Assembly (NCBI GenBank): GCA_035656095.1
Contig: DASRTE010000092.1
Coordinates: 1 to 64,000 of the forward strand
Source: DASRTE01 sp035656095
Lineage (GTDB): Bacteria; Actinomycetota; Actinomycetes; Jiangellales; Jiangellaceae
DNA: 64,000 nt
Direction of reading: 5' to 3'
A model generated the notes under the pieces. The model saw nothing but the letters and a program-made list of their open reading frames with translations, was not told where the DNA came from and did no database searches. Both the position numbers and the translations under genes were made by a program. How positions within the stretch are numbered: position 1 is the stretch's first letter; each line of letters begins with the position of its first letter. Positions 23,891-33,357 of the stretch are shown here, piece by piece.

Positions 23891-25245
23891 GCTCGTCCTC
23901 GGAGCAGTCTGCGCGCGTCGCCGGCAGTGACCACGGAGCCGGTCACCACGACGCCGCCACCGCCCATCGGCGCATCCCGCTCGGCCAGGGCGACCGCGAC
24001 CTCGATGGCGTCGGGAAGTGTCGCTCCGCGGTGGACACGACCCTCGCCCAGGACCTCGCGTGCGAGCGCGGCGAGGTCGTCGACGGCCAGCGCCCGCGGC
24101 GACGAGTTCTCCGTCGCGACGATCGCCTCCACGACCGGTTCGAGCGCCTCCAGGATGCCGCGAACGTCTTTGTCCCGCAGTGCCGCCACAACCGCGACCA
24201 GGCTGCCGAAGGCGAACTCCTCGGTGAGGGCGTCGGCAAGTGCACGCGCACCCGCCGGGTTGTGTGCGGCGTCGACCAACACCGTCGGACTGCGACGGAG
24301 CACCTCGAGCCGTCCGGGCGAGCCGGCTCGGGCGAATGCGGCCCGGACCGCGTCGGGGTCGAGGGCATCGCGCCCCCCGCCGAGAAACGCCTCGACAGCT
24401 GCGAGCGCTGCGGCCGCGTTCTGCGCCTGATGCGCACCGTGCAGCGGAAGGAACACCTCGTCGTAGTGCCCGGCCAGGCCGTCGAAGCTCAGCAACTGGC
24501 CGCCGACGGCCACCTCCCGGGTCCGCACACCGAACTCGAGCCCTTCGCGGGCTATCGTCGCCCCGACCTCCGCGGAACGGCGGAGCAGCACCTCGGCGGC
24601 GGCCTCGGTCTGGCTCGCGAGCACGACGAACGACCCCGGCTTGATGATTCCGGCCTTCTCCGTGGCGATCTCTTCGATCGTGTCGCCGAGATACTCGGTG
24701 TGGTCGACCGATATCGGGGCCACGACCGCGACTCTGCCGTCGGCGACGTTCGTGGCGTCCCAGGAGCCACCGAGCCCGACCTCCACGAGAGCGGCGTCGA
24801 CCGGTGCGTCGGCGAACGCCGCGAACGCCATCGCGGTCAACACCTCGAAGAAGGACAGCCGGATATCGTGCCGGCTGTCGACCAGGCGGAGGTATGGCGC
24901 CACCTCGGCATAGACGTCGGCGAACCGTCCGGCCTCCAGCGGCTCGCCGTCGAGGCAGATCCGCTCGGTGATCGACTCCAGGTGCGGGCTGGTGAAGCGG
25001 CCGGTCCGCAGGCCGAGCTCGCGCAGCAACTCGTCGGCCAGGCGAGCGGTCGACGTCTTCCCGTTCGTCCCGCCGATGTGGACGACGGGGATGGCGTGCT
25101 GCGGGTTGCCGAGAAGATCGACGAGGTCGTGGATGCGCTCCAGCGACGGCTCGATCCGGGACTCCGGCCACCGGGTCGCGAGCATCGCCTCGACCTCGCG
25201 CAGCGCCGCGGCGCCGGCCTTCCGGTCGGTCTGATCGCGCGTCAC
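23887..25245 (-). CDS. folC: Folylpolyglutamate / dihydrofolate synthase
   Basis: FolC adds glutamate to dihydropteroate and to folates, using ATP. The 452-residue Mur-ligase-fold protein has the P-loop HIGGTNGKTSTARL (~50-63), SPHLESITERI (~83-93), the VEVGLGGSWDATN block, and the DAAHNPAGARAL motif in the C-terminal domain. GTG 25245 (VTRDQTD) has GGGAG upstream and is preferred to a longer frame starting at 25368. It lies about 50 bp after valS and is coupled to DUF4233. The order valS-folC-DUF4233-ndk is usual in actinobacteria. Confidence 0.95.
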   Translation of the reverse strand: MTRDQTDRKAGAAALREVEAMLATRWPESRIEPSLERIHDLVDLLGNPQHAIPVVHIGGTNGKTSTARLADELLRELGLRTGRFTSPHLESITERICLDGEPLEAGRFADVYAEVAPYLRLVDSRHDIRLSFFEVLTAMAFAAFADAPVDAALVEVGLGGSWDATNVADGRVAVVAPISVDHTEYLGDTIEEIATEKAGIIKPGSFVVLASQTEAAAEVLLRRSAEVGATIAREGLEFGVRTREVAVGGQLLSFDGLAGHYDEVFLPLHGAHQAQNAAAALAAVEAFLGGGRDALDPDAVRAAFARAGSPGRLEVLRRSPTVLVDAAHNPAGARALADALTEEFAFGSLVAVVAALRDKDVRGILEALEPVVEAIVATENSSPRALAVDDLAALAREVLGEGRVHRGATLPDAIEVAVALAERDAPMGGGGVVVTGSVVTAGDARRLLRGRA

Positions 25246-25297
25246 CGAGGCATTCTCCCCGACCGACCCGGATGCGTTCCCGCCCGGGTGCCGCAGT

Positions 25298-27928
25298 TCA
25301 GCCGGGCAGGGCGGCGAGCTGAGCCTCCAGGCGGGCGATGTCGGCCTCGGCGGCGACGCGACGGTCACGGATCCGGGCGATCACCGCCTCCGGCGCCTTG
25401 GCGAGGAACTGTTCGTTGTCCAGCTTGGCAGCGGCCTGGGCCAGTTCCTTGCGGGCGGCCGCAAGGTCCTTGTCCAGCCGGCGTCGCTCGGCGCCGACGT
25501 CGATCGCATCGGAGGTGTCGAGGTCGATCCGGACGGCACCCACCTGGAGCGACGCCGTTGGCGCGAAGCCGTCGCCCGCCCGGTCGAGCCACGTCAGCGA
25601 CCTGATCTCGACCTCGTGGAGCGCCACCGGCCCGCCGGCACCGGTGGTGATCCGAGCGGCGACGCGCCGGCGCGGCTTGAGACCCTGGTCGTTCCGGAAC
25701 CGCCGCACCTCGGTGACCAGTCGCTGCACCTCGCCCACGGCCGCCTCGGCATCCACGTCGGCCCACGCCGGCTCGGCGACGGGCCACGGAGCCGTCACGA
25801 CCGTCTCCTGCCCGGTCAGGGTCGTCCACAGCGTCTCGGTGACGAACGGCGTCAGCGGGTGCAGCAACCGGAGGAGGACGTCGATGACGTTGCCCAACAC
25901 CAGCCGGGCGCGTTCCGCCGCATCGCCGCCCGCCGCCAGCGGAGTCTTGGCCAGCTCGACGTACCAGTCGCAGAACTCGTCCCAGGCGAAGTGGAACAGC
26001 GCCTCGGACGCCTTCGCGAACTGGAAGTCCTCGTAGTAGGCGTCGACCGCCGCCACCGTCGCGTGCAGCCTGGACAGGATCCAGCGGTCCGGCGCCGAAA
26101 GGTCGGACGAGGGTGGCAGTGGGCCCACGCGTGCACCGTTCAGCAGCGCGAACCGGGTCGCGTTCCACAGCTTGTTACAGAAGTTGCGCGACGCCTGGAC
26201 CCAGTCCTCACCGACCGGCACGTCGGTGCCCGGGTTCGCCCCGCGTGCCAGCGTGAAGCGAACGGCATCTGCCCCATAGGCGTCGAGCCACTCGATCGGG
26301 TCGACGGCGTTGCCGAACGACTTGGACATCTTTTTGCCGCGCTCGTCGCGGACCATCCCGTGCAAGGCGATGACGCGGAAGGGCACGGCGTCGTCGGGCG
26401 TCCGGTCGCGGTGCGCGTAGAGACCGAACATCATCATCCGGGCGACCCAGAAGAACAGAATGTCGTAGCCGGTGACCAGCACCTGGTTCGGATAGAACTT
26501 CGCCAGCGCCGGTGTGTCGTCGGGCCAGCCCAGGGTCGAGAACGGCCAGAGCCCGGACGAGAACCAGGTGTCGAGAACGTCGCCGTCCTGCGTCCAGCCC
26601 GCACCCGACGGCGGGTCGTCGTCCGGCCCGACGCAGACCACCTCGCCGTCCGGGCCGTACCAGACCGGGATCCGATGGCCCCACCACAGTTGGCGAGACA
26701 CGCACCAGTCGTGCATGTCGTCGACCCAGGAGAACCAGCGTGGCTCCATCTCGTTCGGATGGATCACCACACGCCCGTCCCGCACCGCGTCACCGGCGGC
26801 CTTCGCCAGCGGACCGACCCGAACCCACCATTGCAGCGAGAGCCTCGGCTCGATCACCGTCCTGCAGCGCGAGCAATGACCCACCGAGTGCAGGTACGGC
26901 CGCTTCTCCGCAACGATGCGGCCCTCCTCACGCAGCGCCGCGACGACCGCCGGTCGAGCCTCGAAGCGGTCGAGCCCGAGGAACGGGCCATGCGCGGTGA
27001 TCCGGCCCTGCTCGTCGAGGACCATCAGGCTGGGCAACCCGTGCCGCTGCCCGATCTCGAAGTCGTTGGGGTCGTGGCCCGGCGTCACCTTGACCATGCC
27101 GGAACCGAACGAGGGGTCGACGTGGCTGTCGGCGACGATCGGGATACGGCGGCCGGTCAGCGGAAGCTCGACCTCCGTGCCGACCAGGTGCGCGTAACGC
27201 TCGTCGTCGGGATGGACCGCGACCGCCGTGTCGCCGAGCATCGTCTCGGCGCGAGTTGTCGTGACGACGACCTCGCTGGTGCGCGGGTCGCCGTACCGGA
27301 TCGAGACCAGTTCACCCTCGTCGTCGGAGTGCTCGACCTCGATGTCGGACAGGGCGGTGTGGCAGCGCACGCACCAGTTGATGATCCGCTCGGCCCGGTA
27401 GACCAACCCGTCGTCGTAAAGCCGCTTGAAGATCTCCTGGACGGCGCGTGAGAGCCCCTCGTCCATCGTGAAGCGCTCGCGGCTCCACGCGACGCCGTCG
27501 CCCAGCCGGCGCATCTGACCGAGGATCAGTCCGCCGGACTCGGCCTTCCACTCCCAGACCTTCTCGACGAAGGCCTCACGGCCCAGGTCGTGACGCGAGA
27601 GCCCCTGCTTGGACAGTTCGCGCTCGACCACGTTCTGGGTGGCGATGCCGGCGTGGTCCATGCCCGGCATCCACAACGCCTCGTAGCCCTGCATCCGGCG
27701 GCGGCGGACCAGGGCGTCGATCAGGGTGTGCTCGAAGGCGTGGCCCAGGTGCAGCGATCCGGTGACGTTGGGCGGAGGGATGACGATGCAGAACGGCGGC
27801 TTGTCGCTCTTCTCGTCGGCCTCGAAGTATCCCCGCTCGACCCACCGCTCGTAGAGAGTTCGCTCGACCTCTGCCGGCACGAACGCCGTCGGCAGGGTGG
27901 TGCGGGTGGTGCGGGTCGGCTCGGTCAC
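25298..27928 (-). CDS. valS: Valyl-tRNA synthetase
   Basis: ValRS charges tRNA-Val and edits mischarged threonine. The 876-residue class-I enzyme carries PPPNVTGSLHLGHAF (HIGH-type motif, ~50-64) and the editing domain with TTRAETMLGDTAVAVHP and GTEVELPLTGRRIP. The motif GKKMSKSFGNAVDP (KMSKS) is at ~525. A C-terminal coiled coil (~810-876, LDKDLAAARKELAQAAAKLD) is typical of the bacterial enzyme. It is flanked by folC and clpX on the same strand, with short gaps. Nothing is odd. Confidence 0.98.
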   Translation of the reverse strand: MTEPTRTTRTTLPTAFVPAEVERTLYERWVERGYFEADEKSDKPPFCIVIPPPNVTGSLHLGHAFEHTLIDALVRRRRMQGYEALWMPGMDHAGIATQNVVERELSKQGLSRHDLGREAFVEKVWEWKAESGGLILGQMRRLGDGVAWSRERFTMDEGLSRAVQEIFKRLYDDGLVYRAERIINWCVRCHTALSDIEVEHSDDEGELVSIRYGDPRTSEVVVTTTRAETMLGDTAVAVHPDDERYAHLVGTEVELPLTGRRIPIVADSHVDPSFGSGMVKVTPGHDPNDFEIGQRHGLPSLMVLDEQGRITAHGPFLGLDRFEARPAVVAALREEGRIVAEKRPYLHSVGHCSRCRTVIEPRLSLQWWVRVGPLAKAAGDAVRDGRVVIHPNEMEPRWFSWVDDMHDWCVSRQLWWGHRIPVWYGPDGEVVCVGPDDDPPSGAGWTQDGDVLDTWFSSGLWPFSTLGWPDDTPALAKFYPNQVLVTGYDILFFWVARMMMFGLYAHRDRTPDDAVPFRVIALHGMVRDERGKKMSKSFGNAVDPIEWLDAYGADAVRFTLARGANPGTDVPVGEDWVQASRNFCNKLWNATRFALLNGARVGPLPPSSDLSAPDRWILSRLHATVAAVDAYYEDFQFAKASEALFHFAWDEFCDWYVELAKTPLAAGGDAAERARLVLGNVIDVLLRLLHPLTPFVTETLWTTLTGQETVVTAPWPVAEPAWADVDAEAAVGEVQRLVTEVRRFRNDQGLKPRRRVAARITTGAGGPVALHEVEIRSLTWLDRAGDGFAPTASLQVGAVRIDLDTSDAIDVGAERRRLDKDLAAARKELAQAAAKLDNEQFLAKAPEAVIARIRDRRVAAEADIARLEAQLAALPG

Positions 27929-27953
27929 GGCGGGAAGTCTACGGACTGCCGGG

Positions 27954-29246
27954 CTACGCGCTCTTCTCGCGACGTTCGCGCTTGCGGGTGGCGACCTCGC
28001 GCGGGACCAGCGTCGGGTTGACGTTCTCGAGGACGACCTCGCGGTTGATGACCACCCGAGCCACGTCGTCGCGGCTGGGCACCTCGTACATCACGTGGAG
28101 GAGGACCTCCTCCATGATCGCCCGCAAGCCCCTCGCCCCGGTGCCGCGCAATAACGCCTGGTCGGCGACCGCCTCGATCGCGTCGTCGGTGAACTCGAGT
28201 TCGACGTTGTCGATCTCGAACAGCCGGTGGTACTGCTTCACCAGCGCGTTGCGCGGCTCGGACAGGATGCGGATCAGGGCGTCGCGGTCGAGCGGGCTCA
28301 CGGTCGTGATGACCGGGAGCCGGCCGATGAACTCCGGGATCAGCCCGAACTTGAGCAGGTCTTCGGGCATGACCTCGCCGAAACGGTCGGCTCCGTTGCG
28401 CTCGGCCTTGCTACGCACCTCCGCGCCGAAGCCGAGCCCGCTGCGGCCGATGCGGTGCTCGATGATCTCCTCGAGCCCGGCGAAGGCACCGCCGACGACG
28501 AACAGGACGTTCGTCGTGTCGATCTGGATGAACTCCTGGTGCGGATGTTTGCGCCCGCCCTGTGGAGGCACGCTGGCGGTGGTGCCCTCGAGGATCTTCA
28601 GCAGCGCCTGCTGCACGCCCTCGCCGGAGACATCCCGGGTGATCGACGGGTTCTCGCTCTTGCGGGCGATCTTGTCGACCTCGTCGATGTAGATGATGCC
28701 GGTCTCGGCCTTCTTGACGTCGTAGTCGGCGGCCTGGATGAGCTTGAGCAGGATGTTCTCGACGTCTTCGCCGACGTATCCGGCCTCGGTGAGCGCGGTG
28801 GCGTCGGCGATGGCGAACGGCACGTTGAGCAGACGGGCCAGTGTCTGAGCCAGGTAGGTCTTGCCGCAGCCGGTGGGCCCGATGAGCAGGATGTTCGACT
28901 TGGCCAGCTCGACGGCCTCTTCCTTCGCCGCCCGTGGCCCGCCCGCCTGGCGGGCCTGCACTCGCTTGTAGTGGTTGTAGACCGCCACCGACAACGCCTT
29001 CTTGGCGACCTCCTGGCCGATGACGTACTGCTCGAGAAACTCGTAGATCTCACGAGGCTTCGGCAGCTCGGCCAGCGACGCCTCGGGGCTCTCGTTGAGC
29101 TCTTCCTCGATGATCTCGTTGCAGAGATCGATGCACTCGTCGCAGATGTAGACGCCGGGCCCGGCGATGAGCTTCTTGACCTGCTTCTGGCTCTTCCCGC
29201 AGAACGAGCACTTCAGCAGGTCACCGCCGTCGCCGATGCGTGCCAC
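27954..29246 (-). CDS. clpX: ATP-dependent Clp protease ATP-binding subunit ClpX
   Basis: ClpX unfolds substrates for ClpP. The 430-residue protein has the N-terminal zinc domain (Cys 13, 16, 35, 38), Walker A GPTGCGKT (~123-130), Walker B IIYIDEVDK, the sensor/arginine region FIPEFIGRLP, and the ClpP-contact loop segment FVVGGAFAGL. The GTG at 29246 (VARIGDGGDLLKCSFC) matches the usual actinobacterial start and has GGAAGG upstream; the longer frame adds ten odd residues. ClpX lies 121 bp after clpP2 on the same strand and forms the ClpXP protease with it and clpP1. Confidence 0.97.
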   Translation of the reverse strand: MARIGDGGDLLKCSFCGKSQKQVKKLIAGPGVYICDECIDLCNEIIEEELNESPEASLAELPKPREIYEFLEQYVIGQEVAKKALSVAVYNHYKRVQARQAGGPRAAKEEAVELAKSNILLIGPTGCGKTYLAQTLARLLNVPFAIADATALTEAGYVGEDVENILLKLIQAADYDVKKAETGIIYIDEVDKIARKSENPSITRDVSGEGVQQALLKILEGTTASVPPQGGRKHPHQEFIQIDTTNVLFVVGGAFAGLEEIIEHRIGRSGLGFGAEVRSKAERNGADRFGEVMPEDLLKFGLIPEFIGRLPVITTVSPLDRDALIRILSEPRNALVKQYHRLFEIDNVELEFTDDAIEAVADQALLRGTGARGLRAIMEEVLLHVMYEVPSRDDVARVVINREVVLENVNPTLVPREVATRKRERREKSA

Positions 29247-29367
29247 GCGGATCGTCCTTCCGGGAGCGGTGCCCATGGGCCGTGTGTCTCGACGTTACCC
29301 CTTCGGGCCGACGAGCGGGCGGCGGCACGCGACGGCGTGCCGCTGGTCCCGGGCACGCCCACAGCCG

Positions 29368-29997
29368 TCAGGCGACCACGCTGGCCTTGCGCGAGGTGGT
29401 GAACGCATCGACGAGACCGTAGTCGATGGCCTCCTGCGTGGTAAGGATCTTGTCGCGTTCGATGTCCTTGCGGACGTCGTCGACGTCCTTGCCGGTGTGG
29501 CGGGCCAGGATCTCCTCCAGCAGGCTGCGCATCCGCAGGATCTCGTTGGCCTGGATCTCGATGTCGCTGGCCGCCCCGTAGGCGCCCTCGGTGTAGGGCT
29601 GGTGGATGAGCACCCGCGCATTGGGCACGGCGAGCCGCTTGCCGGGGGCGCCGGCCGCGAGCAACACGGCGGCGGCCGACGCCGCCTGGCCCATGCAGAC
29701 GGTGCGGACGTCGGGCTTGATGAACTGCATCGTGTCGTAGATGGTCGTCATAGCCGTGAACGAGCCGCCGGGCGAGTTGATGTAGATCTCGATGTCGCGG
29801 TCGGGGTCCATGGACTCCAGGCAGATGAGCTGAGCCATGACGGCGTTGGCGACGTCGTCGGAGATCGGAGTGCCGAGGAAGATGATGCGCTCCTCGAACA
29901 GCTTCGCGTACGGGTCGATCCGCCGGAAGCCGTAGGAGGTGCGCTCCTCCCACTGGGGGATGTAGTAGTTCATCGAGGGGACCTGGAGGTCGCTCAT
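29368..29997 (-). CDS. clpP2: ATP-dependent Clp protease proteolytic subunit 2
   Basis: A 209-residue ClpP-type serine protease subunit. Catalytic Ser107 lies in CMGQAASAAAVLL and His132 in ARVLIHQP; the Asp is in IERDKILT (~183). Actinobacterial genomes carry clpP1 and clpP2 in tandem and make a mixed tetradecamer, and this copy has the clpP2-type Ala-rich active-site loop. The ATG at 29997 has AGGAGA upstream. The stretch beyond it on the minus strand overlaps the end of clpP1 in another frame. Confidence 0.96.
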   Translation of the reverse strand: MSDLQVPSMNYYIPQWEERTSYGFRRIDPYAKLFEERIIFLGTPISDDVANAVMAQLICLESMDPDRDIEIYINSPGGSFTAMTTIYDTMQFIKPDVRTVCMGQAASAAAVLLAAGAPGKRLAVPNARVLIHQPYTEGAYGAASDIEIQANEILRMRSLLEEILARHTGKDVDDVRKDIERDKILTTQEAIDYGLVDAFTTSRKASVVA

Positions 29998-30050
29998 CTG
30001 GGAGTCTCCTGAGCTCGGTCGGTGTGGTGGTCTGCCGGCGATGCGGACGG

Positions 30051-30692
30051 CTATGCCGTTCCGCCGCCCTCGGAGACCTGGGAGGCGCTCTGGACGACGT
30101 GGTCGACGAAGCCGTACTCCAAAGCCTCCTCGGCGGTGAACCACCGGTCGCGGTCGGAGTCTCGGTCGATCTCCTCGACGGTGCGCCCGGTGTGCCGGGC
30201 GATCAGCTCGGCCATCTGGCGCTTGGTGTGCAACATCTGCTCGGCCTGGATCCGGATGTCGCTCGCCGACCCGCCCATTCCGCCGGACGGCTGGTGCATC
30301 ATGATCCGGGCGTGTGGGGTGGCGTAGCGCTTCCCCTTCGTGCCGGCGGCCAGCAGGAACTGGCCCATCGACGCGGCAAGTCCCATCGCGACGGTGACGA
30401 CGTCGGGCTTGACGTACTGCATCGTGTCGTAGATCGCCATGCCGGCCGACACCGAGCCGCCCGGCGAGTTGATGTAGAGGTGGACGTCTTTGTTGGGGTC
30501 CTCCGCTGCGAGCAGGAGGAGCTGGGCGCAGATCGCGTTGGCGTTCTCGTCCTTGACCTCGGTGCCGAGGAAGATGATCCGCTCACGGAGCAGGCGGTTG
30601 TAGACGTTGTCCTCCAGGCCCATCGCCGAGCCGGGGGCTTGCTGCGTCGTGGCGGGAAGGACGAGACCGGACGTCTCGGGCCGTGGGCTCAC
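30051..30692 (-). CDS. clpP1: ATP-dependent Clp protease proteolytic subunit 1
   Basis: A 213-residue ClpP subunit. Catalytic Ser108 lies in AMGLAASMGQF and His133 in RIMMHQP, with Asp in DSDRDRWFT. A ~28-residue N-terminal segment precedes the fold and is likely the propeptide removed during activation. Start GTG 30692 (VSPRPETSG) has AGGAGA directly upstream; a longer frame to 30788 exists. It is the first of the clpP1-clpP2-clpX group and follows tig. Confidence 0.96.
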   Translation of the reverse strand: MSPRPETSGLVLPATTQQAPGSAMGLEDNVYNRLLRERIIFLGTEVKDENANAICAQLLLLAAEDPNKDVHLYINSPGGSVSAGMAIYDTMQYVKPDVVTVAMGLAASMGQFLLAAGTKGKRYATPHARIMMHQPSGGMGGSASDIRIQAEQMLHTKRQMAELIARHTGRTVEEIDRDSDRDRWFTAEEALEYGFVDHVVQSASQVSEGGGTA

Positions 30693-30863
30693 CGTGTCTC
30701 CTGGGTCTGGTCCGTGACGGCTCGGGGGGCCGTCGGGCTGGTCGGTGGTCGTGTCATCGACATTAACCAACGCTGGGGACCTCGCCATCCGGGAACGCCC
30801 GGTGTTCGCTCACGGCGTGCCCCCGAGCTCCACGTGAGCGGGCCCGGCAACGGGGGCAGATGC

Positions 30864-32258
30864 TCAACTCCTGGCGGTCTCGTCGTTCTCCTCGTCGGCC
30901 GGCTCGATGTCCTCGACGCTCTCCGCGGACTCGTCGAGTTCGGCGAACTCGATACCGCTCGGGAGAACCTCGTCGGTTCCCGGCGCACCGAGGGTGCCGT
31001 CCTCACGGAGCCGATCGAGGTCGACCGGCCGGCCTGAGGTGTCGACCACCTCGGCCTTCTCGACCACCAGCGCGAGCGCCTTGCCGCGTGCCACCTCGGC
31101 CATCAGCGCCGGCAGGTTGCCGCTCTGGACGTACTGCTGGGCGAGCTGGTTCGGGTCGATCCCCGACTGGGCCGCCCGCTGGATGATGTACCCGGTCAGC
31201 TCCTCCTGCGAGACCTGCAGTTCCTCCTCCTTGACCAGTTCGTCGAGCACGAACTGGGAGGTCAGGGTGCGGCGCAGGTCGCTCTCGAACTCGGCGCGGT
31301 GGTCGTCGTCGCCGTGCCCGTCGGTGAAGTGCTCCTCGACCTGTGCGGCGATGAGGCCCTCGGGGAGCGGGATCTCGCCGGCATCCTCGAGGAGCTGGTC
31401 CAGGGTCTTGTCGCGGGCCGTGACGGCCTGCGTGAGCCGCTTCCTCCGCTCCGCGCGTTCGCGCAGGTCGGCATGCAGTTCGTCGAGCGTGTCGAACTCG
31501 CTGGCCATCTGGGCGAAGTCGTCGTCGAGGTCGGGAAGCTCTTGCTCCTTCACCGCGGTGACCGTGACCATGCAGTCGACCTCGTCGCCTGCGTTGGTGC
31601 CGAGCAGGGTCGTCCGGAAGGTCGCGGACTCACCCGCGGACAGTCCGGTGACGGCGTCGTCGATACCGTCCACGAGCTGACCGCTGCCGATCTGGTAGGA
31701 CACGCCGGTCGCCTGACCACCCTCGACCGGCTCGCCGTCCTTGGTCGCGTCGAGGTCGACCATCACGAAATCGCCGCCGCCCGCAGCCCGGTCGACGCCG
31801 ACCAGCGTGCCGAACCGCGATCGCAGCGCGGTCATCTCGGACTCGACGTCGTCGTCGGTGACCTCGACGTCGTCGACCTCCACGCGCAGGCCCTCCCACG
31901 GGGGCAGCGTGACCGGGGGCCGGACGTCGACCTCGACGGTGAACGTGAGGTCCTGGCCGTCGGCGAAATCGGTGACGTCGACCTCGGGCCGGCCCAGCGG
32001 ATTCAGCTCGTTCTCCTCGACGGCCCGGCCGTAGAGCCTGGGCAACGCCTCGTTGACCGCCTCGTCGAGCACCACCTGGCGCCCGACCCGCTGATCGATG
32101 ACCAACGGCGGCACCTTGCCCTTGCGGAACCCGGGAACGGTGACCTGGGCCGCGATCCTCTTGTACGCGGAGGTGATGCTGGGCTCGAGCTCTGCGAAGG
32201 GGACCTCGACCGCGAGCCGGACCCGCGTCGGGTTGAGGGTCTCGACGACGCTCTTCAC
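30864..32258 (-). CDS. tig: Trigger factor
   Basis: Trigger factor is the ribosome-bound chaperone and peptidyl-prolyl isomerase. The 464-residue product has the ribosome-binding N-terminal domain with the signature VPGFRKGKVPPLVID (~43-57). The FKBP-like domain (~150-240) contains GGDFVMVDLDA, and the helical C-terminal arms follow. A highly acidic tail (ELDESAESVEDIEPADEEN) ends the protein, as in actinobacteria. Start GTG 32258 (VKSVVETLNP) has AGGAGA upstream. Upstream on the minus strand lies tRNA-Pro. It leads the tig-clpP1-clpP2-clpX order. Confidence 0.97.
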   Translation of the reverse strand: MKSVVETLNPTRVRLAVEVPFAELEPSITSAYKRIAAQVTVPGFRKGKVPPLVIDQRVGRQVVLDEAVNEALPRLYGRAVEENELNPLGRPEVDVTDFADGQDLTFTVEVDVRPPVTLPPWEGLRVEVDDVEVTDDDVESEMTALRSRFGTLVGVDRAAGGGDFVMVDLDATKDGEPVEGGQATGVSYQIGSGQLVDGIDDAVTGLSAGESATFRTTLLGTNAGDEVDCMVTVTAVKEQELPDLDDDFAQMASEFDTLDELHADLRERAERRKRLTQAVTARDKTLDQLLEDAGEIPLPEGLIAAQVEEHFTDGHGDDDHRAEFESDLRRTLTSQFVLDELVKEEELQVSQEELTGYIIQRAAQSGIDPNQLAQQYVQSGNLPALMAEVARGKALALVVEKAEVVDTSGRPVDLDRLREDGTLGAPGTDEVLPSGIEFAELDESAESVEDIEPADEENDETARS

Positions 32259-32400
32259 TGGGGAGTTCTCCTGGACGTGTGATCGGCGACCGCTGCTGCG
32301 GCGCACGACGGGCTGGCGGCGCGGGCGCCGGCAGATGTCGCAACTGGCCACCATCGTACTGGGCCGTGCCGGTCCGACGGCCGCGCCGGGAGGCCTCGTG

Positions 32401-32477
32401 TGGTCGGGGTACCCGGACTTGAACCGGGGGCCTTCCGCTCCCAAAGCGGACGCGCTACCAAGCTGCGCCATACCCCG
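32401..32477 (-). tRNA. tRNA-Pro (anticodon TGG)
   Basis: The minus strand gives a full cloverleaf. The acceptor CGGGGTA pairs with TACCCCG, with C1-G72 as in proline tRNAs, and discriminator A and CCA are encoded (32401-32404). The anticodon stem TCCGC/GCGGA holds loop TTTGGGA, so the anticodon is TGG. The T arm has CGGTTCAAGTCCG. It lies between tig and tRNA-Gly. Confidence 0.97.
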
Positions 32478-32644
32478 CAACATCCCCGCTCCCGGTTCCG
32501 GGACGCGCGGAGGTTCGTACCGGTCCAGGGTACGCCCGTACCGCCACTCCGTCCGCATGCCGGCCGCCGCGACCGGCGGGGTCACGGCGAGCGGCTACGA
32601 TTCCTCACGAAACCGGGCGCTCGACCACCGGTCGTCCATGTTTC

Positions 32645-32718
32645 GCGGGTGTAGCTCAATGGCAGAGCCCCAGCCTTCCAAGCTGGCCATGCGGGTTCGA
32701 TTCCCGTCACCCGCTCCA
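32645..32718 (+). tRNA. tRNA-Gly (anticodon TCC), integration target
   Basis: A full cloverleaf starts at GCGGGTG. The anticodon stem CCAGC/GCTGG holds loop CTTCCAA, so the anticodon is TCC. The T arm is CGGGTTCGATTCCCG, and CACCCGC-T-CCA closes the acceptor. The CCA is encoded. Its 3' half (32675-32716) is duplicated with one mismatch at 34056-34097, the usual footprint of an element that integrated into the 3' end of a tRNA gene and rebuilt it. Confidence 0.97.
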
Positions 32719-33037
32719 CACCACAAGGCCCAGGCCAGAGACGTGATCGCCTCGCTCTCCCCTCCCCCACTCCTGCACCGGAACGGGCTCGCGTGCCCGC
32801 TACGTGCCCGTTGGAGTGTCGAGGACCGGCGGGCCGTCGTCACGGTCATGAGCGCGACCGCTCCCCTGACTTCGGCCGCAAGAACGTCCAGAGCACCTGC
32901 TCAGCTCCGCGTCATGATCTGCGTACGGGTCTGACTGTCGCACCCGGTGAGCTCTTGTCGTGCGCCAGGTGATCCGCGACGGTTTCGCGCCAGTCTGATT
33001 ACGTCAACTAGCCATGAGTGAGGCGCACCCGGGTTCC
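32719..33037. other. Left arm of the mini-island, no gene
   Basis: 319 bp between the tRNA-Gly and the arsR promoter. It contains one copy of the 15-nt direct repeat (32941-32955) and one 17-bp inverted-repeat end (32964-32980). I see no gene, no integrase remnant and no hairpin in the rest. Confidence 0.5.
32941..32980. repeat. Left ends of the ArsR-VOC cassette: direct repeat and inverted repeat
   Basis: CACCCGGTGAGCTCT (32941-32955) is repeated in the same orientation at 33877-33891. Just inside it, GCCAGGTGATCCGCGAC (32964-32980) is the reverse complement, with one mismatch, of 33827-33843. The two pairs bracket the arsR and VOC genes like the boundaries of a small mobile unit. Confidence 0.75.
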
Positions 33038-33067
33038 TTGACAGGCAAGTAGCGACTTGCCTATGGT
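33038..33067 (+). promoter_or_regulatory. arsR promoter with built-in operator
   Basis: TTGACA (33038-33043) and TATGGT (33062-33067) are separated by 18 bp. A perfect inverted repeat AGGCAAGT-N4-ACTTGCCT (33043-33062) fills the spacer, touching both boxes. This is where an ArsR-type repressor would bind and block RNA polymerase. The predicted transcription start, seven bases past the -10 box, is 33074, the first base of the GTG start codon. Confidence 0.75.
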
Positions 33068-33073
33068 GCTGGG

Positions 33074-33357
33074 GTGGGTGACCTGTTCAAGGCGCTGTCC
33101 GACCGAACCCGGCGGGCGATCCTGGACGAGCTGACCGATCGCGACGGCCAGACTCTGTTCGAGATCTGCGGTCGGCTCATCTCTCGGCACGGTGTGAGCG
33201 CTACGAGACAGGCCATCTCCCAGCACCTCGACGTGCTCGAATCGGCCGGACTGGTCCGGACCGAGCGCTCGGGTCGATACAAGTTCCATCACATCGACAC
33301 CTCGCCCCTGCGCGAGATCGGTGAGCGATGGCCACAGCCGGCGAAGGAGCCAGACAA

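Noticed and set aside
24031..25605. A long plus-strand open frame antisense to folC and valS
   Set aside because: It is a mirror of two certain genes and shows no recognisable domain.
29368..30692. Two clpP genes as an unusual duplication
   Set aside because: Tandem clpP1-clpP2 is standard in actinobacteria.
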